DNA of 41,374 nt from Streptomyces sp. HD (GTDB lineage: Bacteria; Actinomycetota; Actinomycetes; Streptomycetales; Streptomycetaceae). Location: the NCBI RefSeq assembly GCF_028369295.1, contig NZ_JAQMYP010000072.1, positions 1 to 41,374 on the forward strand. Reading direction: 5' to 3'. The notes beneath the pieces are model-generated. The model saw nothing but the letters and a program-made list of their open reading frames with translations, searched no databases and was not told the DNA's origin. Both the position numbers and the translations under genes were made by a program. This document shows positions 25,301 through 30,600 of this stretch, piece after piece; position 1 is the first letter of the stretch; each line of letters begins with the position of its first letter.

Positions 25301-27573
25301 CCGACGCCGAACCTGTCGGAGCCGACGCGGTGTGGCGCCGGGAGGACGAGTTGTTCGCCGACCTGGCGCTGACCGAGAGCGACGCGGCCGACGCCGACCG
25401 CCACGGCCTGCATCCCGAACTGCTGGCCGCCATGAGCGATCTGATCGTCGAACTGGCCGGGGAGCCCGTCCGCTTCGCCGGAGTGACCCGGCACGCCACC
25501 GGCGCCACCGCCCTGCGCGCCCGGCTGACCCGCTCGGGCCCCGAAACCGTCACGGTGCTGCTGTCGGACCCGCAGGACGAGCCGGTGCTCACGGTGGACG
25601 AGGTCCGGGTACGGCCCGTGCCCCCGGCGGCCCGCCCGGCCGCCGAAGCCACTCCGGACGCGCTCCACCGCCTGGTCTGGACCCCGGTGACGGCCGCCCG
25701 CCCCGACCCCTCCGCGACCTGGGCCGTGGTGGGCGGCGCCGGGGACGCCCTGGCCAGGGCCCTCGAAGAGTGCGGTGCCGACGTACGGACCCACCCGGAT
25801 CTCGCCTCCCTCGATGCCCCGTGCGACCTCGTCGTCGTGCCCGTGGACACCGAACCAGGCGGCCCGATCGAGTCCGTACGGCACACAACTGTGCGCACCC
25901 TGGAACGGGTCGGGGAACTGCTCGCGGACCTGCGGCTGACCGACACCCGGTTCGTCCTCGTCACCCGGGCGGCCGTGTCCACCGGGGACGCCACCCCCGT
26001 CGACCCGGCCCAGGCGGCGGCCCGCGGTCTGCTCATGTCGGCCCAGGCCGAGCACCCGGGCCGGTTCGTCCTGGCCGATCTCGGCGGCCGGGACACCGAC
26101 GCCGGCCTGCTCGCCGCGGCCGTGGGCACCGCCCTAGCCCAGGACGAGCCGCAACTCGCCGTACGCAACGGTGAGTTGCTCGTCCCCCGGCTGGCCCGGG
26201 TCGCCGAACGGCCGGAGCCCCGCCCGGCGGCCGCCGACCACGGCACGGTGCTGGTCACCGGCGCGAGCGGAGGCATCGGCACCGAGATCGTGCGGCACCT
26301 GGTGAGCGCCCATGGCGTACGCCGTCTGCTGCTGCTCAGCAGGAAGGGGCCCGACGACCCGCGCGCTGCCGAACTGGTCCGGGAACTGGCCGAGTCGGGC
26401 GCCGAAGCGGTCCTCGCGGCCTGCGACACCGCAGACCGCGCGGCCCTCGCCGCGGTCCTGGCCGACGTACCGGACGAGCACCCGGTGACCGACGTCGTGC
26501 ACATCGCCGGAGTCGTCGACGACGGCGTGCTCACCACGCTGACCCCCGACCGGATCGACACCGTCCTGCGGCCCAAGGTCCACGCCGCACAGCATCTGCA
26601 CGAGCTGACCGCCGACCTGAACCTGTCCCGCTTCGTGCTCTTCTCCTCCGGCGTCGGCACCTTCGGCGGCGCCGGACAGGCCAACTACGCGGCGGCCAAC
26701 GCCTTCCTGGACGCGCTCGCGCACCGCAGGCGGACGGCCGGCCTGCCGGCCACCTCGCTCGCCTGGGGCCTGTGGCAGACCACGGCCGGCATGTCCGCCG
26801 AGCTGTCCGAGGTCGACCGGCGGCGGCTGGCCCAGTCCGGCGTCGTCGCCCTCACCCCGCAGCAGGGGCTCGCGCTGTTCGACGCCGCCTGGCACTCCGA
26901 CGCGGCGACCCTGGTGCCGATGGGCCTGGACACCGCAGTCCTGCGCAGGAAGGCGGCAGAGCAGACCCTGCCCGCCGCGTTCCGCGGGCTGGTCCGCGCC
27001 CCGCTGCGGCGGGCCGCCTCAGCCGGCGGCCACACGGCGGGGGAGTCCTTCGCGCAGCAACTGGCCGGGCAGTCCGAGAGCGGGCGCCGCAAGCTGCTCC
27101 TTGAGCTGATCCAGCGACATGTGGCATCCGTGCTCAACTACGCGGCCGACACCGCCATCGACCCCAAACTCCCCTTCCGGGACCTGGGCTTCGACTCGCT
27201 CACCGCGGTCGAACTGCGCAATGCGCTGATCGCCGCGACCGGCGTCCAGCTCTCCGCCGCGCTGGTCTTCGACTACCCCACGGCGACGGCCCTCGCCGAG
27301 CACCTGGAGAGCAAGGTGCTGCGGTCCGTCGCCGGGGCACCGCTGCCCGTGCTCACCCAGCTCGACCACCTGGAGGCCGCGCTGGGGGCCGGGCCGGCCA
27401 GGTCCGCCGACCGCGAACAGATCGCGGCCCGGCTGCGCGCCCTCGCCGCCGCCTGGAGCGCCGACGAGCGCACCGCCGGCGACACCGAGGACACCGACAT
27501 CACCAGCAAGCTCGATTCCGCCACGGATGAAGAGCTTTTCGACTTCATCAACGCGGAACTCGGAGAGGACTGA
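13222..27573 (+). CDS. Modular type I polyketide synthase, three modules (D, E, F)
   Basis: 4,783 residues, complete. The GTG at 13222 is chosen because GGAG (13209-13212) lies nine bases upstream and the protein then opens with a typical docking coiled coil (ADDDKLVDYLKRV). The open frame reaches back to 12739 but overlaps gene 1 there. Order: docking helix; KS (Cys198), AT (Ser656), KR relic, ACP (Ser1417); KS (Cys1642), AT (Ser2089), KR (Tyr2773), ACP (Ser2941); KS (Cys3172), AT (Ser3626), DH relic, KR (Tyr4489), ACP (Ser4659); C-terminal docking tail. Two reductive domains are decayed: the KR of D and the DH of F. The predicted output is therefore a ketone, then a hydroxyl beside a methyl, then a hydroxyl. 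Matching docking ends on genes 1 and 3 suggest it acts between them. It stops with TGA six bases before gene 3, so translation is probably coupled. Confidence 0.97.
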   Translation: MADDDKLVDYLKRVTADLKRTRQRLQELEAGAAEPIAVVSMGCRFPGGIDSPEDLWECVHTGTDTISGFPTDRGWRTDHLRGDFRRAGGFLGDAAAFDAGLFGISPREALAMDPQQRLLLETSWETLERAGLDPTAVRGADGGVFVGMADQKYGPRDAELLDEVKGLVLTGTTSSVASGRIAYSLGLQGPAITIDTACSSSLVALHLAVRALRSGECSFALVGGAAVMAESQLFAEMAEQGGMAGDGRCKAFAAAADGTGWGEGVGVLLLQRLSTAREQGLPVLATIRGTAVNQDGASNGLTAPNGPAQRRVIRKALADAQLSVGQVDAVEAHGTGTRLGDPIEAQALLATYGQDRADAEPLWLGSVKSNIGHTQAAAGVAGVIKMVLAMRHGLLPRTLHVDEPTPQVDWSAGAVRLLTQEQDWPNTGRPRRAAVSSFGISGTNAHVVLEQAPAADGADPAPEPAADPSPAAPVPWLVSAASEEALRGQARRLHRYADDAAAGPRPLDIAWSLAAGRARLTHRAVVLGADREELLAGLAAIEAGQAHPRVVRGRTAPTGPVAFLFTGQGSQRAGTGRELYAAFPVFAAAFDEVCAEFDDHLPRPLKPVVFAEPGSPDAELIDHTLFTQTGLFALEVALFRLLEHWGVRPDLLLGHSIGELVAAHVAGVWSLPDAARVVAARARLMQALPEDGAMLSVAAGEERIAELLGDLGEVAVAAVNGPASVVLSGTGTAIAAADELLGGAGLRTKRLAVRRGFHSALMEPMLADFERELAGVEFGEPTLPVVSNLTGEAATADQLRDPGYWVRQVRHAVRFADGVGYLGAQGVTACLELGPGGVLTAMARDTFLDLGLDVALVPALQRERSEPDTLLTALAELHVRGITLDWAALLAARGGHRTDLPTYAFQRERYWLPATASGSPGPRPADETDRLLHRVGWTPLTGTDTDARPAGIWLVVAPEGTDGARVAEALGPRTILLPDGPADHAALTERIAVALPAGHPLDGVLTLPAQTGGPAVAAALTLRNALADAGVSAPLWCATRAAVSVGGEALTGAAQATLWGLGRALDTRGGVLDLPVDLDPRTLRRLAAVLAAPGDDDELAVRPGGVYARRLLPAPPVLPGHAWRPDGTVLVTGDIAAVTADLLRLLSGDGERHVVLAHRPGTPVPGADVIDGAGGSCTLTPWDAANAEPPASTTPVTAVVHLDNIDPAGAVTEADPAVLAHAVGERLSTVERLTELYADQDLDAFVLLSSLSGTWGGTEDITHTVVHAALEAAAERRVAEGRRGTCVGWGPWAGATAGPAVPGLLPMPPELALSALRRTLDADAAVFAVADIDWTAAHPVLTGRGPRPLIADLPEVRALPEPAAPAGPGSAVAAADTADLEHRLREVVLAEAAAALGHASGAAIDPLRPFRDAGFESLTAVRFRDRVAAETGLRLPATLVFDHPTPDEVVAHLLAELTGRRPDEAGVARDAAHVDDPVVIVGMACRYPGGVRDPEGLWDLVHSGRDGVDDFPADRGWDLAALRRAAPGLALRAGFLPDAAEFDASFFGISPREALAMDPQQRLLLEVSWEALENAGIDPSSLRGSRTGVFAGAAASDYGALLAGAPEADGYLMTGTATSVVSGRIAYSLGLQGPAMTIDTACSSSLVALHSAVGALHQGECDLALVSGVAVIPTPAAFLDFGKQDGLAADGRCKAFAASADGTNWAEGVGVLLVERLSDARRNGHIVLATVRGTAVNSDGASNGLAAPNGGAQQRVIRQALAHAGLATADVDIVEAHGTGTALGDPIEAQAVLATYGQDRNADRPLWLGSLKSNIGHTAAAAGVGGVIKMVQAMRHGVLPRTLHVDEPTPEVDWSAGAVQLLTENRDWPGSDRPRRAAVSSFGVSGTNAHVILEQGPLVTEDPGGDHRADGDAVPWVLSGRSADALRGQAARLAAHLADSEIPVGRVGHALLTSRAALEHRAVVLGGEPAELLAGLGAVAEGEPAQSVVTGAVRPLGRGPVLVFPGQGGQWPGMAAELLDTSPVFAARWAECERALAPYTDVSLTAAVREGTALDRVDIVQPALFAVMVSLAALWRSHGVRPAAVIGHSQGEIAAACVAGALSLDDAARVVALRAKALGALAGDGGMVSVAVPLAEAERWLPRWEGRLSVAAVNGPSAVVVSGEPEALDELLAHAGQQDVRARRIEVDYASHSAQVARIEDEIRSVLAGIEPRPSDIPFFSTVTAQWQDTTELDAGYWYRNLREPVLLDQSVSALIEQGYHVFVEVSPHPVLGAGISEIGEAVGTEPVVTGTLRRNQGGLTRMRASLAELWVHGVAVDWTAAFTGHPAPPVPLPTYAFQRDRYWPPNRPAASDPVDEGFWRAVEQQDLPALAGTLNLTDDQPLRDLVPALSAWRRGRREQSVLDSWRYRIVWKQLPERSGAELPGTWLLVRPAGAEDDPVVVAAMRAVTEAAQNTAVVTVGSGDDPQTLAAAIRDALGGAVPAAVVSLTGTDASAHPERPVVPLGTALTVVVLQALLAAGVEAPLWCLTRGAVATADDSDGPASPLQAAVWALGRIAAVESPQTWGGLVDLPDTFDDRTTQRLVSVLAGLDGEDQVALRPSGTFGRRLVRIAPGSAAGEGWTPRGTVLVTGGTGALGGRVARWLAREGAEHIVLTSRRGASAPGVDDLVDELTEIGARVSVLSCDLAVPAEAAALVAGIQRDGDRIGAVIHTAGAGGLGPLVDAHLDDMDLAMAGKVAGIENLEAALDPGQLDVVVYFSSISASWGAGDHGIYAAANAVLDARAEARHATGVRTVSVAWAPWGGGGMIDDPVVGATLARMGLPLVDPDLAISGLARVLAEGEESLLLVDVDWSRFVPQFTLRRPSRLLDELPEARTETLDAAPAASGGQSALARRLAGLTGGKRATALRDLVREHVAAVLGHGDAQSVDPTRALRDLGFDSLTAVELRDRLSTVAGVRLPATMVFDHPTIDALAEFLSRSVDGEKPAETPEQVVVQVDQDEPVAIVAMACRYPGGITSAEELWQAVRDEADMIAPFPGDRGWPLDRLLDSDPDQQGSSYVNHGGFLHDAAQFDPGFFGISPREAQAMDPQHRLLLETTWEALERAGIAPKSLHGSRTGVYVGMTDQAYGTRLRGSTDGMEGYLVSASSNVASGRISYSLGFQGPALTVDTACSSSLVALHLAAQALRNGECDLAVAGGATVMPDPTSFVAFSRQRGLAADGRCKPFAAAADGFSLGEGAGVLLVERLSDARRNGHPVLALVRGSAVNQDGASNGLTAPNGPAQERVIRQALVNAGLSTAGVDVVEAHGTGTTLGDPIEAQALLATYGQGRPDGRPLWLGSVKSNIGHSQAAAGAAGIIKMVQAMRHEVMPRTLHVDAPSPHVDWTSGAVELLVQARPWTRDDEPRRAAVSGFGISGTNAHIILEEAPAESPQEAPDEPDPMRAGTGVPVPLVLSARTREALPDQAARLAALLDSDTVTVTDLAHSLATTRSVLDRAAVVVAADVDELRRSLAGLDDSSTGAVAEERADGGLAFLFTGQGAQRAGMGRELYAAFPAFAAAFDEVCDELDRHLPRPLRPVVFAEPGTPEAELIDQTLYTQTALFAVEVALFRLLEHWGVRPDAVLGHSIGELAAAHAAGVWSVGDAARVVTARARLMQELPEGGAMLSVAAAEEDVAALLGDAFAEVAVAAVNGPAATVLSGAEEAVTAAGARLAEAGLRTKRLTVSHAFHSPLMEPMLDAYERELAAVSFAEPELPVISNVTGETATPGQLCDPAYWTRQVRQPVRFADGVRSLLDEGVTTFLELGPDGVLTAMAQESAAARATGIATQRRDRDQVRTLLTALGRLHARTERVDWPAFFRGTGARRVDLPTYAFQHRHYWLDAPTGGAEALAGAGLAAAGHPLLTASTPLPETGGSLFTGSLPGTHEARPLSGGDVLDLVLWAGDGLDCDRITALDLDTAAHGGPQAPLQLVVTASDENGDRDFALHVGAPGQAAGDSWTRVAAGTLGRAPARPAPDAAPGSADWPPADAEPVGADAVWRREDELFADLALTESDAADADRHGLHPELLAAMSDLIVELAGEPVRFAGVTRHATGATALRARLTRSGPETVTVLLSDPQDEPVLTVDEVRVRPVPPAARPAAEATPDALHRLVWTPVTAARPDPSATWAVVGGAGDALARALEECGADVRTHPDLASLDAPCDLVVVPVDTEPGGPIESVRHTTVRTLERVGELLADLRLTDTRFVLVTRAAVSTGDATPVDPAQAAARGLLMSAQAEHPGRFVLADLGGRDTDAGLLAAAVGTALAQDEPQLAVRNGELLVPRLARVAERPEPRPAAADHGTVLVTGASGGIGTEIVRHLVSAHGVRRLLLLSRKGPDDPRAAELVRELAESGAEAVLAACDTADRAALAAVLADVPDEHPVTDVVHIAGVVDDGVLTTLTPDRIDTVLRPKVHAAQHLHELTADLNLSRFVLFSSGVGTFGGAGQANYAAANAFLDALAHRRRTAGLPATSLAWGLWQTTAGMSAELSEVDRRRLAQSGVVALTPQQGLALFDAAWHSDAATLVPMGLDTAVLRRKAAEQTLPAAFRGLVRAPLRRAASAGGHTAGESFAQQLAGQSESGRRKLLLELIQRHVASVLNYAADTAIDPKLPFRDLGFDSLTAVELRNALIAATGVQLSAALVFDYPTATALAEHLESKVLRSVAGAPLPVLTQLDHLEAALGAGPARSADREQIAARLRALAAAWSADERTAGDTEDTDITSKLDSATDEELFDFINAELGED
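13321..17593 (+). other. PKS module D: KS-AT(malonyl-like)-inactive KR-ACP
   Basis: KS 13321-14580 has Cys198. AT 14896-15966 is of the malonyl clade (GHSIG, Ser656), but the HAFH motif reads RGFH (755-758), and AGMGREL near its start reads AGTGREL. The KR region (16006-17297) is full length yet catalytically ruined (separate entry), so the beta-ketone should persist. The ACP (17356-17593) has GFESL instead of GFDSL, with Ser1417 intact. There is no dimerisation element between AT and KR. In the model this is module 4, whose keto group becomes the spiroketal carbon C27 and whose malonyl AT leaves C26 without a methyl. Confidence 0.85.
16600..17297 (+). other. Degenerate, inactive ketoreductase core of module D
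   Basis: Aligned by eye to the other KRs of the window, the NADPH loop TGGTGALG has become TGDIAAVT, catalytic Lys is Arg1226, catalytic Tyr is His1263 and the following Asn is His1267. Ser1250 and Trp1255 are kept. The fold-defining parts before and after are recognisable and there is no frameshift or internal stop, so it is a structural remnant and not a pseudogene break. Keto retention by such dead KRs is well known in modular PKSs. An epimerase role (C-type KR) seems unlikely because the cofactor loop is also lost and the module's AT is malonyl-type. Confidence 0.9.
17644..22164 (+). other. PKS module E: KS-AT(methylmalonyl)-KR(A2)-ACP
   Basis: KS 17644-18912 (Cys1642). AT 19210-20262 has GHSQG (Ser2089) and YASH from Tyr2189: methylmalonyl-CoA. 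A dimerisation-element-like segment (about 20281-20430) precedes the KR, as in module B. KR (20431-21846, core from 21094) has TGGTGALG, Lys2736, Ser2760, Tyr2773 and Asn2777. Trp2765 is eight residues and His2770 three residues before the Tyr. This Trp plus His pair without LDD is the A2 signature, an enzyme that first epimerises the alpha-methyl and then gives the S-hydroxyl. ACP 21895-22164, Ser2941. It must accept a beta-keto chain from the dead KR of module D. In the model it sets C24 methyl and C25 oxygen. Confidence 0.87.
22219..27321 (+). other. PKS module F: KS-AT(malonyl)-inactive DH-KR-ACP
   Basis: KS 22219-23502 (Cys3172). AT 23806-24867 has GHSIG (Ser3626) and HAFH from His3726: malonyl-CoA. 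A shortened DH (24892-25626) has lost its active-site motifs (separate entry). KR (structural half from about 25660, core 26242-27015) has TGASGGIG, Val4432-Asp4433-Asp4434 (B-type), Phe eight residues before Tyr4489, and Asn four after it; it looks active. ACP 27046-27321, Ser4659. Expected product: a beta-hydroxyl that survives because dehydration cannot follow. In the model this is the C23 oxygen of the spiroketal. Confidence 0.86.
24892..25626 (+). other. Degenerate, inactive dehydratase of module F
   Basis: The start (GHPLLTAS) and end (EPVLTVDEVRVRPV) are those of a PKS DH, but the domain is about 100 bases shorter than the DHs of modules C, G and H. The segment with HxxxGxxxxP is collapsed to HEARPLSGGDVLDL, the YGPxFxGL stretch is missing, and the catalytic Asp of HPxLLDAAL is Ala4069. 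No frameshift is seen, so in-frame deletions and substitutions have removed function while the scaffold stays. This predicts a retained hydroxyl. It also shows that module F descends from a DH-KR module. Confidence 0.9.
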
Positions 27574-27678
27574 ATCCCGATGACCAACGAGCAGCAGCTG
27601 CGTGACTACCTCAAGCGGGTCAGCGCGGACCTGCACCGCACCCGTCGGCGGGTCAGCGAACTGGAGGCGCGGGACACC
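27322..27678 (+). other. Docking domain pair between gene 2 and gene 3 products
   Basis: The gene 2 tail has a helix (LTQLDHLEAALGAG) and ends TDEELFDFINAELGED, the usual acidic tail that binds YLKRV-type coiled coils. Gene 3 begins MTNEQQLRDYLKRVSADL. Type and gene order agree, so transfer from ACP F to KS G is likely. Confidence 0.8.
27562..27569 (+). promoter_or_regulatory. Ribosome binding site of gene 3
   Basis: GGAGAGGA inside the last codons of gene 2; its AGGA core is ten bases before ATG 27580. The overlap with the upstream gene suggests translational coupling. Confidence 0.75.
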
Positions 27679-30600
27679 GAGCCGATCGCGATCGTCGGGA
27701 TGGCCTGCCGTTACCCCGGCGGGGTCACCTCCCCCGAGGCCCTGTGGCGGCTCGTGGCGGAGGGGACGGACGCCGTCGGCCCCTTCCCCACCGACCGGGG
27801 CTGGGACCTGGACGGCCTCTACCACCCCGACCCCGACCACCCGGGCACCTGCTACGCCCGCGAAGGCGGGTTCGTCGACGACATCGCCTCCTTCGACGCG
27901 GCCTTCTTCGGCATCTCGCCTCGCGAGGCGCAGTCCATGGACCCCCAGCAGCGGCTGCTCCTTGAGACCTCCTGGGAGGCCCTGGAACAGGCGGGCCTCG
28001 ACATCCACGCGCTGCGCGGCAGCCGCACCGGAGTGTTCGCCGGACTCAACCAGCAGGACTACGGCACCCTGCTCGCCGCCTCCGCGGACGGGCTGGACAG
28101 CTACGGCGCCACCGGCACCTCCAACAGCGTCCTGTCCGGTCGTGTCTCCTACGTCCTGGGCCTGGAGGGCCCCGCGGTCACCGTGGACACCGCCTGCTCG
28201 TCCTCGCTGGTGGCCCTGCACCTCGCCGTCCAGGCGCTGCGGGGCGGCGAGTGCGACCTGGCGCTGGCCGGCGGTGCGACCACGCTGTCCACCTCCGCGG
28301 TCCACGTGGCCCTGTCCGGGCAGCGCGCGCTGGCACCCGACGGCCGCTCAAAGGCGTTCTCGGCGGCTGCCGACGGCGCCGGCTGGAGCGAGGGCGTCGG
28401 TGTCCTCGCCGTCGAGCGGCTCTCCGACGCCCGCCGGCACGGCCACCGGGTGCTGGCGGTGCTGCGCGGCAGCGCCGTCAACCAGGACGGTGCCTCCAAC
28501 GGCCTGACCGCGCCCAACGGGCCCTCCCAGCAGCGGGTCATCCGTCAGGCACTGGCCAACGCGGGCGTGTCGCCCGCCGAGGTGGACCTGGTGGAGGCGC
28601 ACGGCACCGGCACCAGCCTCGGCGACCCGATCGAGGCGGACGCACTGCTGTCCACCTACGGCCAGGCCAGGACCGCCGACCGGCCCCTGTGGCTGGGCTC
28701 GCTGAAGTCGAACATCGGCCACAGCGGTGCCGCGGCCGGCGTCGGCGGTGTGATCAAGGCGGTGCAGGCGCTGCGGCACGGCATCCTGCCCAAGACCCTG
28801 CACGCCGAGGAGCCCACCCCGAACGTCGACTGGTCCTCGGGCGCCGTCGAACTCCTCGCCGAGGCCCGCCCGTGGCCCGCCTCGGACATCCCGCGCCGGG
28901 CCGGGGTGTCCGCCTTCGGCATCAGTGGCACCAACGCACACGTCATCATCGAGGAGGCGCCCGCACCGGAGCCGACACCGGGCGAGGCACCCGAGACGGC
29001 GGCTGCCCCGCCGCTGCTGCCGTGGGTGATCTCCGCCCGCGGCGATGCCGCTCTGCGTGCCCAGGCCCGCGCCCTGCGCGAGCACCTGCTGGCCCGGCCC
29101 GAGGCCGGCGACGCCGACGTGGCCCTCTCCCTGGCCACCACCCGCACCGGCCTGGAACACCGGGCCGCGGTCCTCGCCGCCGACCGGGACGGCTTCCTCG
29201 ACGCCCTGGACGCGCTCGCCGCCGACCGCCCCGCCGAAGGAGTGCTGCGCGGTACGCCCGCCGAGGGCAAGGTCGTCTTCGTCTTCCCCGGCCAGGGCTC
29301 GCAGTGGACCGGTATGGCCCGTGAACTCCTCGACAGCTCCCCGGTGTTCGCGGCCAAGGCCGCCGAGTGTGCCGAGGCGATCGAGGAGTTCGTGGACTGG
29401 AAGGTCCTCGACGTGCTCCGCGACGAGCCCGGCGCCCCCTCCATGGAACGCATCGAGGTCATCCAGCCCGTCCTGTTCACCGTCATGGTGTCGCTGGCGG
29501 CCCTGTGGCGGTCCTACGGGGTGGAGCCCGACGCCGTCGTCGGCAGTTCGCAGGGCGAGATCGCCGCCGCCCACGTCGCCGGCGGACTGAGCCTCGCCGA
29601 CGCGGCCCGGGTCATCTGCCTGCGCAGCCGGCTGCTGGCGGACACCCTCGTGGGCAAGGGCGCCGTGGCGTCCGTGGCACTGCCCGCCGACGAGGTGCGC
29701 CAACGTCTGACCAGGTGGGCGGACCGGCTGTCCGTCGCCGGTGTCAACGGCCCCCGGATCGTCGCCGTGGCCGGCGACTCGGACGCGCTGGGCGAGTTCG
29801 TCGCCGAGTGCACCCGCGACAAGGTCCGCGCCCGGATCGTGGCCGCCACCGTGCCGACCCACTGCCCCCTCGTCGACCCGCTGCGCGAGCGCCTGCTGGA
29901 GCTGCTGGCCCCGGTGCGGCCGCGCACGGGCACGGTACCGATGTACTCGACGGTCACCGGCGGCCTGCTGGACACCGCCACCATGGACGCCGAGTACTGG
30001 TACGACAACACCCGCGCCCCGGTGCTCTTCGAACCGGTCGTCCGCGCCCTGCTCGCCGAAGGTCACGCCGCCTTCGTCGAATCCAGTGCCCACCCCGTAC
30101 TGGCCATGGCCGTCGAGCAGACCGTCGACGCCACCGGGACACCCGGCGTCGTCGTGGAGTCCCTGCGCCGCGACGAGGGCGGGCTCGGCCGGATGCTGAC
30201 CTCGCTGGCCAAGGCACACCTCGGCGGCGTCCGCGTCGACTGGCCCGCCGTGCTCGCCGGCACCGGCGCCCGCACCGTGGAGCTGCCCACCTACGCCTTC
30301 CAGCGCACCCGGTACTGGACCGAGGCCGACGACCGTACCGGTGACGTCGGTTCGGTCGGCCTGTCCTCGGTCGACCACCCGCTGCTCGGCGCCCTGGTCC
30401 GGATGGCCGACGGCGACGGCGCCGTCCTCACCGGCCGGCTGTCCCTGCGTACCCAGAGCTGGCTGGCCGCCCACGGCGTCGCCGACCGGGTGATCTTCCC
30501 CGGCACCGGCTTCGTGGAGCTGGCCGTGCTCGCCGGTGACCAGGTCGGCTGCGGCCGGATCGAGGAACTGACCCTGCACACACCGCTCGTCGTGCCCCGC

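Noticed and set aside
20902..26055. Antisense open frame of 1,717 codons on the minus strand
   Set aside because: Opposite modules E and F, repetitive composition, no start context or domain.
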